In this document: positions 1 through 10,261 of the stretch, in pieces
Layout: every line of letters starts with the position of its first letter
How positions within the stretch are numbered: position 1 is the stretch's first letter
Assembly: GCA_013054445.1 (NCBI GenBank)
Contig: JAAMPI010000629.1
Coordinates: 1 to 29,970, forward strand
DNA from: Cudoniella acicularis
Taxonomy: Eukaryota > Ascomycota > Leotiomycetes > Helotiales > Helotiaceae
Direction: 5' to 3'
Length of the DNA: 29,970 nt
Program-made: the position numbers and the translations under genes
The notes under the pieces: model-generated
Database searches by the model: none
Seen by the model: the letters and a program-made list of their open reading frames with translations, nothing else
Told to the model about the DNA's origin: nothing

Positions 1-227
1 CAAAACCTAGGAACCTGGGAATACTCTAGCCTCGACCAGAGGGTCGATTATAATGTTATAGAGCAGTCAGGCAGACGTCAAGTAAACAGTGCTCTATTAC
101 TTAGAATAATCGACGAAGAAGAGAAGAAGGGGAAGGGAGAAGCTGCCACGTATTTAACCTCTACCCGAACCTCGCTTAGGCCTAGCGCCGTCACGTGTAG
201 AACAGGTCACGTGAACCAACTCCGTGA
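1..227. other. Moderate-GC stretch without a gene, possible repeat end
   Basis: No open frame is supported. Base composition is more balanced than the AT-rich DNA that follows. A short hairpin is visible (TCGACC at 32-37, GGTCGA at 42-47). Two CACGTG palindromes sit at 192-197 and 208-213, both preceded by GT. This could be the end of a retrotransposon or LTR lying mostly outside the window, but no partner copy is visible here. Confidence 0.35.
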
Positions 228-347
228 TACCTTTCTACCCTTTCCCTTACTTCTCTTTCTACCTTCTCTCTTACTTCTACTTCTACNCTTTCCNTTACTT
301 CCTTATCTACCTTCTCCTTCTCTTCTTTTATCTTCTTCTTTACTTAG
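228..347. repeat. Polypyrimidine low-complexity tract
   Basis: Almost only C and T on the + strand, with irregular repeats of CTTTCTACC, CTTACTT and CTTCTC blocks. Two undetermined bases (287 and 294) fall in it, as expected where short repeats are hard to resolve. No coding potential is seen. Confidence 0.75.
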
Positions 348-2791
348 GCCTCTACTACTATTTTTATAGTTAAGAGAGTTATTAACTAGATCTTAAGAAA
401 ATAATACTTATAATTAAGCTTTTTTAATTAATCGTTTAGCCTATTAATTTTCGATATTACTTCTTCGTCTATAGGCTAGCCTTTAGATATATTCTAAAGA
501 TAATTATAATAAGAACTAATTAAATTAAATTATATAATATATATTTTATAATTAATAGTCTATTAGTTTAGTTTAACCTTACCTCTCTTATTTTATTTCT
601 TAATCTTTTTATTTAAATCCTCTAATATATATATTAGTCTATTATTAACGAGATCTATAATAAGTCGCTCTAACTCTAGTATAGCTTTTTAATATATCTT
701 TTAGATAAAGTCTATAAGCTATAATATTTTATTTTTATTAATATTTATATTAGTTCTAATTTCTTTTTTATTATCTTAAGTTTTTATTTTATTAATATTA
801 TCTTTATTAATACTAAGTTTTTTAGTTATTTTTAAAACTTTTAAATTTAAGATATATTAATATAATATAAAAGAATAAAAGAGAATTCTTATTTATTATT
901 ATATATTATTCTAGTTTTCTTATCTTTAATATAGTTAAGATATATTAAAGTATTAAGCGCTTTAAAAGCCTTTAAGATCTCTTTTTATTCTATCTCTAGA
1001 ATATTATATTTATCTTAAACACTTAAGATTTTTTAATATTCGTTTAGTTTCTACTTTAATATATCTTATATAGCTTAGTTTTATTCTTTAATAGGTTCTT
1101 TTTTCTCTCTTCTATCTTATTTATTATTATTCTCTTCTAAGAATAGTTTATTATTTCTGTTTATTAAAATATTTATTACTACTTCTATTATCTGCCTAGC
1201 TTTATTAGCCTCGATCTTACTAAGCTTAACGTCTAAGATAGTATCTAGACTTAATATACTATTATAAATTTAGGTTTCTCTTTATTTTTTTATTATTTAT
1301 CTTTAATATATTAACTTCTCTCTTTATTATCTCTATATTTTTTTTAATATAAATAGAACTATATTTAAATATTATAGTTTTATTAAAGATAAGATTAATT
1401 ATAAAATTATTTATTTAAAAAATTAGAAAGCTTAGAATATAGATTCTAGTTTATTTATAAAGAAAATAGATAAGTTTAGAACTATTTTAATACTTTTATT
1501 ATTTTTTAAAGTTAATTTTAGTTTTCTATGTTTTATTAGAGCTATTATAGACCCCTAATAGCGGCTAAACAATAGTTTCTTAAAGAGTATATCTTTAGGT
1601 CCTTAGAAAATAAAAGTGTTTAAGTCTATATTATAAAGGTCCGAATTAGTCTCTTATAAGCGCTATCTTTAGCTCTCTATTCTAATTATAAAGCTTTTTT
1701 TATCTTAACTAACTTTTTTACTTTCTTTATAAATATAAACCTCTATTAGCCTAACCTAGAGATTTCTCTAGGTTTAGTTTTTATATTATAACTATACGTT
1801 TTTCTACTCTTATTCCTATTATTTCCTTATTTAGCTTAGGCCTAGTATATAATAAAACAAGCCTAAGAATATAATCCTAAAACACTATCTAGGCCTAGCT
1901 AAATACTAGTTCTTTAGACTTATTTATAATAATAAATAGTTTATCTATTATAAAAGTAATAATTATCTAAATCTAGATTAGTAATCTAACTAGATCTAGC
2001 GTTATTAACCTTAATAATATCGCTATAATATCTAAAGTTAACCTACTTAACTTATAGATAATATTTTATTTATCTAATATAATATTTAAAATAGCTAGGT
2101 TAAATAACTTATTTATCTAGATTTCTTTTACTAATTAGCCTTATAAAACTAATAACTTATTCTTAAAGACGATATTCTATCTACTTAATATTATTAAGGC
2201 GTTTTCTTATCGAGATACGTCTACTCGAAACTTTAACGTAACTATAAGAGGCCTAATAGTATAGCTATCCGCTAGGCTAATACTATTTATTTTATAGATA
2301 TTTATAGGTTTAGGCTTTTATCTAAATATTAGACTTTTAAAATTTCTTATTATTTTATTCGCCTTTATTATTTAATTTATTATTATATTACTTGTTTAGA
2401 GCTATTATAGAGGTTTATTATTTATTTTCGCGCTTAATAGGTCTATTAACTAGCTAGGCTAGATATAAAGAATAATAGTTATAAGATTAGTATAAGTTAT
2501 TATACTTTTTTTATTAATAAAGCTATAGGCTAATTTAATTATATAAGATAATATTATTTTATCTTAATTTATTAATATATTATAAATAAAATAATAAATT
2601 AGTATCTAGTTAACTTTAATATATATTAGCCTAAGTTAGGTTTATAATATATTAGTTATATCTTATATAAAACGTTAGATACCTATTTAAATTTATTATT
2701 TCTTTAAGACTATTAATTAAAATAAATAATAAAAAACATATTAATAAAATATATTTTAATTATATACTCTTCTTATCTATATTATTATTAT
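348..2791. repeat. Heavily RIP-mutated AT-rich block (repeat relic)
   Basis: No gene. The tract is dominated by TTA, TAT, CTA and TAA, with very few CA or TG dinucleotides and stops in all frames, as expected after repeat-induced point mutation of repeated DNA in an ascomycete. The motif AGAGCTATTATAG occurs near 1538 and 2399, a hint of internal repetition. No transposon protein can be read, so the original element type is unknown. Confidence 0.7.
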
Positions 2792-2840
2792 CTAACGTCT
2801 ATCTTTATATACCGAGACGTATTCTATAACGAGACAAATC
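2792..2840 (+). repeat. Transposon terminal inverted repeat, copy A (RIP-mutated)
   Basis: Forty-nine bases starting CTAACGTCTATC and ending CGAGACAAATC match the reverse complement of 7919-7967. There are 11 mismatches and no gaps. Ten are transitions in which this copy has T for C or A for G, which is the RIP direction; one is a transversion. The similarity stops on both sides of the 49 bases. The outermost CTA would place a TA target dinucleotide at 2793-2794, with the element beginning ACGTC at 2795, as in Tc1/mariner/pogo elements. The first 14 bases also match the start of the transposon at 28214-28237. Confidence 0.7.
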
Positions 2841-3363
2841 GTAGATACTTTAAGTTTAAGCGACTTTAAATCTATAAACGCGTTAAAATTTCTATTTATT
2901 TCTATTTTAGTATATTATATACCTTTTTCGAACACTTTTTACGTATTAGTTCCGAAAATTATTATTATATTATTATTATTCTCTTAAATCTATAAAGAGC
3001 CTTCTTTTTATTATAATAGAACCCCTTAACGTATAATACTACTATTAAGCTTTTTTAACTATTTAAATATATAAAACGATTAAATATAGATATTTAGATA
3101 TTATTATAATATTAAAATACTATTATTACGATTATAACGGCCGGGGCGTATTCTATTATACGACGTCGTTATATAAGCTAATACCTCTTCTAATTAAGCG
3201 AGTAAGAACCCTAGTTAGCGGCGTCGTAGTTATAATAATCTCGATAAAATTTATTATTTTAATATTATAATACCTATAGCTAGGTAAGAGCGGATCTTAT
3301 CGGAAAATTCCCGTTTCCCGATATCCTCCGACTAGTAAAAAGTAGCGGCGGCCTGGAACTATT
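2841..3363. repeat. RIP-mutated flank grading into normal DNA
   Basis: AT-rich and stop-filled up to about 3290, with scattered GC-rich islets (for example near 3139 and 3345). Composition changes to ordinary gene-space DNA at about 3300. No gene is seen. Confidence 0.55.
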
Positions 3364-3461
3364 ACTTCCGGCTTTTCACTACCGGCTTATCACTTCCAGC
3401 TTCTCACTTCCAGCTTCTCACTTCTAGCTTCTCACTTCTGGCTTTTCACTTCTGGCTTTCC
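3364..3461. repeat. 14-bp minisatellite, seven units
   Basis: Seven head-to-tail 14-bp units with consensus ACTTCYRGCTTYTC begin at 3364, 3378, 3392, 3406, 3420, 3434 and 3448. The third and fourth units are identical. The variable core is CCGG, CCAG, CTAG or CTGG, so most differences are C-to-T or G-to-A. It sits at the border between the RIP block and the gene island. Confidence 0.9.
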
Positions 3462-4487
3462 CCCTCAAACTGCTCTGCGCTCTGCTTGAAACGACGAACC
3501 GCTTCGATTCCTGGCCTTGACAAGCGGAATTCGCTCTCTTGCAAGATTGCTAATAATATCAGAGATGACCTTAATGATGACAGAGTCCTCAAGGGCTGCA
3601 GGAGTGCCGAAAGAAGCACGATATCAGCACACCAAACTGCGATGACCTAGCCAAGACGTTAAAAGAAGCTCAGATAGTGGGAACATGGCAACGATAGCGA
3701 GTGCAGCAGCGCCCCGACGCCCAAAAGCGATATTACCCACGATATATAACGATGGCGTAGTAAGGATAGCACAATGAAGATGGCACAATGAAGAATATTG
3801 GTATCAGGAATCTTCTCTAGTTGCTACGAGAAAAGTCACTAAGCGAGAAAAATATACAAAAGAATTAAAAGCTCTCTTTGACGAAAAGGCAGGCCTTTTC
3901 ACAGAGGAAGAGACTCATAGCTAAGTTTATATTTTAATAAAAGCGCACAAGCGTCAACATATGTTGTTAGCCATTCAAGTCTATATCTTCTGCTTCTCTT
4001 TCTCTCTTTCTCTGTCCTGTTGCTCTTTCCATGCCTGCTCCTTCTCTGCCGCTTCTTTCTCCTCTCTCGCCCTCCGTTTTGTTTCTCGCTCCTCTTGGGC
4101 GCTCTTGCCAGATGAGATCGTGGCCGCCAGGTCTTTTGCCTTGCCACTAACAGCAACTGTTGCCTGCGAAACGGTTAGAGCCACTACCACTGATGTACAG
4201 TGGCTGTCGAAATTAGTGTCATTATGGAAACTCAGTGAAGTTCTGTTTTGGTCCCACAATCCTATCCACTAATCCTATAAAGGCTTAAAGCGTACATTAG
4301 ACTTATCTTCCCTGCTCTCCAGGCTCTGCACGTGAATTCATAATCTCACCCGGTACTTTGACCAGCAGATATGCTGCGCTAATCAAAAGAGGAAACCGAG
4401 CCAGCCAAACTAATAAGCACAATTCCCGCGCCAACTCTGCTCCTATGTTCTCTAAAGTGAGTTGATCGGAAAGTATACTGCGGGCCT
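3462..4487. other. Intergenic region upstream of the SDR gene, with a purine/pyrimidine-skewed patch
   Basis: Normal base composition and no confident gene. Between about 3980 and 4130 the + strand is pyrimidine-rich. The opposite strand can therefore be read as Glu/Lys/Arg-rich peptides in two overlapping frames (for example 3981-4259), which is typical of strand skew rather than of a gene. Fungal pogo-like transposases do end in charged tails of this kind, so a transposase tail remnant is possible but unproven. The region should also hold the distal promoter of the SDR gene. Confidence 0.4.
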
Positions 4488-4495
4488 TATAAATA
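4488..4495 (+). promoter_or_regulatory. TATA box of the SDR gene
   Basis: TATAAATA ends 79 bp before the ATG at 4575. It is followed by a CT-rich stretch (TTCTTTCCCTTTCATCTC, 4532-4549), a common arrangement around transcription starts in filamentous fungi. The start codon context is CAACAATG with A at -3. Confidence 0.6.
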
Positions 4496-4574
4496 CCAAC
4501 CAGTGCTCCGATGGCAGACTCAAACTTAGCCTTCTTTCCCTTTCATCTCAAACAATTCTCACTAGCCAGCAACA

Positions 4575-5451
4575 ATGTCACAAGACAAGAAGGTCGTCTT
4601 CATCACGGGGGCTAACACAGGTCTTGGCCTTGAAATAGTCAAGGCGTTGTATAAAAGTACGCAATCATACGATATCATCGTTGGTAGTCGGCTTGTTAGC
4701 AATGGTGAAGCCGCCGTTGCAGCTGTGCAACAAGAAATCCCATCTTCTTCCAGCAGCCTCAGCGTAGTCCAATTGGACCTTGCCTCGGATGAGTCCATCA
4801 AGAAAGCCGTCGAGAACATCGAATCAAAATTCGGCCGGCTAGATGTCTTGGTCAACAATGGCGGCGCAGGCTTTGACGGAGCTCTCAGAGATAGCCAGCT
4901 GAGCATCCGGGAGGCGTGGAACAAGTCGTGGGATATTAACGTCGCCGGCACTCAAGTACTCACGAGTGAAGCAATTCCACTGCTGCTCAAGTCAAGACAG
5001 CCACGACTGATCTTCATCACAAGCGGGACTTCTGCGTTAGCCTTTACCGAGAGATTTGATCACCCAGCGCTACAGCGCATCAACGCCTCGCCAGCACCAG
5101 GTTGGCCAAAGCCAAAAGAAATCAATCCTATCGAGTCATATCGGAGCGCAAAGACTGGACTCAACATGATGATGAGACAGTGGCACCGGATTCTACTCAA
5201 TGATGGAGTAAAGGTCTGGGCTATATCCCCGGGATTTCTCGCAACTAAACTGGGGAACGTTGGGATTGAACAGATGAAAAAGGTAAGCAAAGAAGATAAC
5301 CCGTCGAAGAATCAATTTTCTGACCAATAAATATTAGATGGGAGCGCGAGATCCTTCAGAGGGTGGCAATTTTGTTAAAGGTGTTATTGAAGGGGAACGA
5401 GACTCGGAAGTCGGAAAGGTGGTCGGCGCTACCGGTATCCAAACTTGGTAA
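4575..5451 (+). CDS. Short-chain dehydrogenase/reductase (classical SDR, 273 aa, one intron)
   Basis: Exons 4575-5282 and 5338-5451 encode 273 residues, a normal length for a classical SDR. Visible motifs are the cofactor-binding TGANTGLG (residues 11-18), an acidic LDL (D69), NNGG in place of the usual NNAG (94-97), the N122 of INVAG, catalytic S150 in ITSGTSA, the Y189-x3-K193 active-site pair in ESYRSAKTG, and the SPG turn (218-220). GSR at residues 37-39, after the second strand, suggests NADP(H). The protein should be a soluble Rossmann-fold enzyme that oxidises an alcohol or reduces a carbonyl; the substrate cannot be told from sequence. Splicing removes an in-frame stop and adds a C-terminus ending in the family-typical GGNFVKGVIEG and a final Trp. 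The gene is un-mutated and faces a Zn2Cys6 regulator tail to tail. Confidence 0.93.
5283..5337 (+). other. Intron of the SDR gene (55 bp)
   Basis: The donor is GTAAGC directly after an AAG codon. The branch-point-like CTGAC is at 5320-5324 and the acceptor TTAG ends at 5337. Without splicing the frame stops at 5330. With splicing it continues in phase 0 into a conserved SDR C-terminus that ends at the TAA of 5449-5451. Confidence 0.93.
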
Positions 5452-5792
5452 GACAGCTCAGCATTCTTGTTATAGCCTCTAGAACGTGAGATCATATCAA
5501 TACCTCCTACACTGAATCATATAATTACTGAATTGGGCGATCTCGTAATCTCACTATGCATACTGAGTTTATTGAACGAACTGTAGCCTCTTACGCTGCT
5601 TGAGAGATATATGGAGAATAGACTCGGAGATGGGAGATGAGGGATAAAAAAGTTGTGAGTAACTCAGGCGATAATATCATCTAACTTCCTAGATTCTGTA
5701 ATTCATATAACAAGACGTCCAAACGAAAAGACATGAAGCTTGTGAAGTGAAATGGGATCAAATAAATATATTATTTCTTTTCCCGCAAACGG
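5452..5792. other. Convergent intergenic region (3' ends of SDR and regulator genes)
   Basis: 341 bp between the two stop codons, carrying both 3' untranslated regions. AT-rich runs near 5760-5780 contain AATAAATA and TATTATTT, so poly(A) signals are possible on both strands, but none can be assigned. No ORF or RNA gene is recognised. Confidence 0.6.
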
Positions 5793-7130
5793 CTAACTTT
5801 CTCTTCGCGTAAGTGCAGGCGCATGTTCCAACTCTTGCATCATGTCCTTCCAATAAAGCCCATCAACGCCGGCACGTTCGCCGAGGTGCAGTTCATGAAG
5901 CCGCATGCGCACCGCCTCGTAATCCCTCCTCACACGCCGTTCACACCACCAGATTCCCTCGTATCGACACATCAACCCCAGCCAGTACCCAAGCAGCCAC
6001 AACGCCCTTTCATCCCTGTTGTAGAGAAGAGATTTCAAATCTCCATGTATCTTCGTGAGAAACACCCAATTGAGGAGTATCGTCGACTGTAGAGGATGAA
6101 TGCTCCGTAGGTAGGCAAGCGCGATCGTGGCTGGCCCAAAAATATCATTCTGGTCGGCATTATTGGATTCACAACTGAAGCTTTCATTCTTCAATTTGAA
6201 TGCTCTGATCCAACTCTCAGGAACAATACCCAAGCTTTGAAATTTTCGGATTTCTCTCCAGCCGGCCTTTCCGTGGCCAAACATGATGGGATCTAGAAAG
6301 GCTACCGTCTTCTCCAAATACGCTGACAGTGAGATCAAGAGAGGTCTGAGACCCGCCTGCAGGGCTAGCCATCCCAATCGGTCTTCTCTGAAGCTGAAGA
6401 CCCAGGATGATTTTGGATCATCTTCGACGCCATTGCCTTGGTGTGGAAGTGTAAAAGCGATCATATTTAGCAACTGCGCAGCCAGTAGCAGTGCATTCAC
6501 TCCTTGCTGCCCTAGTGACTTGCTGGGTGTTTCAAGGGCTATTTGGAAGTCCTGGATGGCAAGGGATTGATAGAAATGTTCTGCGATACGATGTTGTAAT
6601 ATCCCTGGAGACATATGCCGCAAGTGGCACGCAGTAATAGCAAGTAATGTGTTGCGGATAAGAGAGTTTGACTGTGAGAGCGAGACTAGCTCGTCACGAC
6701 CCGGCATGCGGAATATGGCATCCCAGTTTGTACAGAAATGATGCAGGAGTTGAATACCAGGGGTTCCATTTTTCGGACTGGGGTATAGAGCAGTGATTGA
6801 ACTGACTGTAGAGAGCTTTGTAATCGCAACGCCCCCCATAATGTTGTATTCATGCTCGCCCTCATAAGGCCTGTCATATGCACAAGTTCTCCTATTTCGT
6901 CGACATCGTACGCACATTGGCTTGTACTCGTCACACTAACATGATATAAGTTTCAATAGACAAGAAGGGAAAAGCAGAGAGAAAGAACAGACCTTAACCT
7001 TTTTTTCTTTGCAGGGAAGACAGCCAGATCTGGATTTCCTGTGGTGTCTTTGTTTTTTGTAATCACGGATTTTCAGATCGGAGTTAATGGATGAGAGGAC
7101 TTGAAATCCGGGTTTTGTGTCTATGTCCAT
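5793..7130 (-). CDS. Zn2Cys6 transcription factor (426 aa, one intron)
   Basis: Exon 1 is 7130-6993 (46 codons) and exon 2 is 6935-5793 (380 codons plus stop). Splicing restores a perfect binuclear zinc cluster with spacing CX2CX6CX6CX2CX6C, formed by C37, C40, C47, C54, C57 and C64. Basic residues surround it (HHRKSRSG before, RRNRR inside). The rest is a helical, Leu-rich regulatory region. The stretch LLHHFCTNWDAIFRM, the later TLLAITACHLRHMSP and a Trp-rich end resemble the UPC2-like class of fungal C6 regulators; that is a family impression, not a proven orthology. It should be a nuclear DNA-binding activator or repressor. The ATG at 7130 has A at -3 and is the first in the frame. The convergent SDR neighbour is a plausible target, but no operator is identified. 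Confidence 0.9.
6936..6992 (-). other. Intron inside the zinc-cluster codons (57 bp)
   Basis: Read on the minus strand, the donor is GTCTGT after AAG and the acceptor is GTTAG ending at 6936. The intron lies immediately before the third cysteine of the cluster and is phase 0. An alternative donor six bases upstream (GTTAAG) would shorten the CX6C spacing to CX4C, so GTCTGT is preferred. No strong CTRAC branch point is seen. Confidence 0.88.
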
Positions 7131-7499
7131 AGTTAATTAGAAGAAGAAAGCGAGGTGATCGAAATCTATACATCAACAACCCTAAAAGTTTTATCTGGAG
7201 ATGGTGTAAAGATAGAACCAGATGCTGAGCAAGCCATCTCGGCTGTGCTCGGTTTCCTATACGAGACTAGCGCTTGAATTCGGATTAGATCGGACGAGCA
7301 TTAAAACCCCGACGATGCAGCTAGCCATGAATAGCCTTAGCGCGCAACATAGATGTGGGCCTGACCATTGTGGAAAGCACGAAGTGGATGACCCCGCTGC
7401 TGGCTTTGTCGGGTCGGACTATTCGAAAACTCGTGCCTAGCAACCTGAGGAAAAAATTTCTTCCCTGCCTCAGCCACAGCCGACTCCTGGCGCCTGAGG
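7131..7499. other. Upstream region of the regulator gene
   Basis: Ordinary base composition with no supported gene. It should hold the minus-strand promoter; no TATA box is obvious. CGG triplets occur at about 7230-7290 (for example CTCGGCTGTGCTCGG and CGGATTAGATCGG). These resemble half-sites of Zn2Cys6 proteins and could allow autoregulation, but this is only a pattern match. Confidence 0.4.
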
Positions 7500-7918
7500 C
7501 TTTTATTATTACGGTATTATTAGATCAGGCTAATCAAGCTAATTTAGGCCAGTGCTCGCTAAACTCTAAAGCTAAAATATGTAGCGTTTATGCCCCCTCT
7601 CCTTATACCGGAGAAACTCCCGGACTATATCATTTCCTCCGTAAGCATCTTCAAAACTTAGGACTATGTTCTCCCTTAGTAGAACTTCCCCTTAAGTGCT
7701 CCGAATTTTAAAGAGACTTTAATAGTCGCGATTAAGTAGAGGGGAACTACTAAAGCGGCGATTAGTGCTATACTTAAAAGGATAGACAGTATAATCAAAT
7801 ATAGCCCTTTTCTTATTATTAAGGTAGCCCTTAAAGGAGAAATACTTAAAGAAAGTAACATATTAATAACAACTTCGTAGTTTTATTAGGAAAAAAAGTT
7901 ATGATTTTTTAAACTATA
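7500..7918. other. Mildly RIP-mutated transition zone
   Basis: From about 7500 the sequence turns AT-rich and TpA-rich, while CG pairs survive. Short open stretches exist on both strands (for example 7676-7861 minus) but none has a recognisable domain, so no gene is called. This is the inner flank of the inverted repeat at 7919. Confidence 0.5.
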
Positions 7919-7967
7919 GATTTGTCTCGTAACGGGGTGCGTCTCGGCACGTAGGGATAGACGTTAG
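7919..7967 (-). repeat. Transposon terminal inverted repeat, copy B (well preserved)
   Basis: On the minus strand it reads CTAACGTCTATCCCTACGTG at its outer end and CGAGACAAATC at its inner end. It matches copy A (2792-2840) in inverted orientation over 49 bases without gaps. It still carries the C/G at each of the ten sites where copy A has a transition. The expected TA target lies at 7965-7966. A and B point towards each other like the two ends of one 5.17-kb element (2795-7964) that would contain the SDR and regulator genes. Two separate elements of the same family are equally possible. Confidence 0.7.
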
Positions 7968-8593
7968 AGTAGTTTATCCTATAATCGCCTTTAGTCTAGA
8001 CATATATATAATAGTAGCTATTTTAATATTAGTCGTATTAAAGCACTTAGACCGACATATAATAAATAAAGGAGTACTATTCCGCTTTTTCTTAGCTCTC
8101 TTTTTAGTTAAATTCTTCGTTCTTCTTATAACTATTAAAATAAATCTAGTAGTCCTTTTTTAGTAAAATTCTCTCTTGCCTTTCTTTAATATAAAAGTAA
8201 ATCCGAATATTATATTAATTAATTCTACCCTTTAAGTTAAGGAGACTAGGATAAGAGAGGATCTTAAGGTCTTAATTAATATATCTTTATAAAACTAAAA
8301 ATATTCTATTTAAATAGAAGTTTATAATTAATAGGACGCTATAATTATATAGAGCCTAAAGAGGCTCTAGGGGTCCTATTATAGAACAAGAATAGTATTA
8401 AATTTAAATACCTAGGATTTATACTTATATAATATATAATAGACCCTATATTATTATAGCCCTACTTACTAAAAAGATAACTTACCTATCTTCTAGATAC
8501 TATAGATACTACTTCTAGTCACGAACTAGCCCTAACCCCTAACTTGTAATTTACTTCGTAAGCCTTAGTAGGCTTCTCTGTTAACGATCTACT
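7968..8593. repeat. RIP-mutated AT-rich DNA, no gene
   Basis: TpA-rich and stop-filled. Only repeat remnants are expected here and none is recognisable. Near 8565-8593 composition becomes more balanced, ahead of the candidate LTR. Confidence 0.5.
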
Positions 8594-8932
8594 TGTTACG
8601 GCTCTATAAAGGCACTAGGGCCCTGACGTCACGTAGGGACGTATTTATAAGAAGGTGCTATATTACGAAGAGACTAAACTAAGGAGAGAAGAAGAGGTTC
8701 TCCTAGAGGGAGAAGCTCTATTTAACTATATAAATAGCGCTAGTAAGCGAAGTAGTCCGTAAGCGACTCCCNTAGATAGTGAGTTATTTAGTTAGTCGTT
8801 AAGTTATTAAATCGACTATCGATTAGAAGGACAGGCTACTATTAAGTTATTAAATCGACGAGCGTCGAATCGAGTTATTACGTCGACTACTATTAAGTTA
8901 ATCTATCCTAGCGTCGAACTAGGTCTGTGACA
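8594..8932 (+). mobile_element. Candidate LTR of a retrotransposon (339 bp)
   Basis: The segment begins TGTTAC and ends GTGACA. These ends are inverted repeats if one C-to-T change is allowed (TGTCAC/GTGACA), and they give the TG...CA ends typical of LTRs. A TATA-like TATAAATA lies at 8729-8736. AAGTTATTAAATCGAC occurs twice inside (8801-8816 and 8844-8859), with a third variant near 8871. AT-rich RIP-mutated DNA follows, as expected for an internal region. No second LTR, target duplication or clear primer-binding site was found, so this is tentative. Confidence 0.35.
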
Positions 8933-10261
8933 CGGGCTAAGCGACTAAGAAGACGCTTAATATAAGATTATTATTATCTATAAAGACAGAAGTTAGTCTT
9001 ATTAAAATAATAAAATAAAATAGTAATGTCTTCTTATACGTCGTTAAATAAGATAAAGAGTATATTAATAATATTAGCGGCCTCTATTATATTAATTATT
9101 AATATCTCTAGCGCTTTTAGATAGATAAATAAGGATAATAGAGTTAGATAAGATAAGATAAATGAAGAATAAAATAAATCTCTTTATTTTAGCGTATAAG
9201 AGAGCTAGGATATAATAATAAAAGCGTTATTAAACTAACGAATAAAAGTAACCTTTATATTTAGCTTAGGTTTTATATAAACAAATTTATATAACGAGAT
9301 AATATATATAATAGAGCTATTAGAATAGGCTTTAGTTATTTAGTAGTTGCCTAGAAGATTATTAGACTAACGTAATTTAGAAGCCCGTTTTAATCCCTAA
9401 TAGATATTAAATAGTTATTATTAATAGTAATACTAATTTCACTATCTAATTTAGAGAGCTAAAACAGGGGCCTATCTACTTTATTAGATAACGGCTTAGA
9501 TGTAAAAATCATTTATAAATTTAAATAAAAGTCTCTATTTGTTATAGATCTGGTATACCGGCCACGTATAGGGGCACGTAGTAGGTGCGGCTAGATCTAG
9601 ACCTATATATATAGTAGAATAGTAGAATTGATTCTGATTAATTCTAGTGCCTTTTTAGCCCGCTAGCGTACTAGTAAAAGCTATTCTGACCGCTGCTGTT
9701 ATACTATTAAGCCTATTAAGGCGCTTCTTAAGCGCTATAACTATAAATTTTCTATTAGCGATATTAAGATTATATTTTAAGAGCTTGTTATAATAAGCGG
9801 GTTAATATCTTTAATTATATTAAAAGATTAATTTCTTATTTTATCTAAATAATAATAATATTAATAAAGAATTTAGACTCTAGTATTAAACAAACCTAAA
9901 GCTGTTTATTAGATTAATCTTATTAAAAACTAGATATTAACTAATTAATACTAATATTATTCTCTTACTTATTATAACCTCTATTATAGCGGCCCTTATA
10001 AAATCAGTTAATATAAAGATTCGGATATAAAACCTTTAAAATAAAAGAGAAAGCGAAGTTAGAAAATACGTATAGCCTTTAATATTTAAACTCTTAAAAT
10101 AAGTTATCTAATATAAATATATTATATTATAAAGCTAACGTCTTTATAAGTTTAAGTTTACTTATAAGGCGCTAGCCTTACTAGCTAGCCGCCCTAAGAG
10201 CCGAGTATAAACAATCCTTAACTATACTTTTATATAACTTAATTATATATCTATTATAATT
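8933..10261. repeat. RIP-mutated DNA downstream of the candidate LTR
   Basis: No readable gene. An ATG at 9026 starts a short frame that is soon closed by TAG/TAA. If the LTR call is right this is where gag would begin, but no gag or pol motif can be recognised after the mutations. Composition becomes extremely AT-rich beyond about 9800. Confidence 0.45.

Noticed and set aside
2841..3300. Transposase body next to inverted repeat A
   Set aside because: No DDE motif can be read in any frame. Heavy RIP may have removed it, so absence is not proof either way.
3899..4272. Three overlapping open frames, two on the minus strand rich in Glu/Lys/Arg and one on the plus strand rich in Ser/Cys/Phe
   Set aside because: They arise from a pyrimidine-rich strand skew and overlap each other on both strands. 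There is no recognisable domain, intron or promoter. A transposase-tail remnant was considered but nothing specific supports it.
5060..5290. Minus-strand open frames within the SDR gene, and plus-strand ones within the regulator gene
   Set aside because: They are shadows of well-supported genes on the opposite strand.
7222..7711. Two short overlapping plus-strand open frames upstream of the regulator
   Set aside because: No motif, no conserved composition, and they cross the boundary between normal and RIP-mutated DNA.
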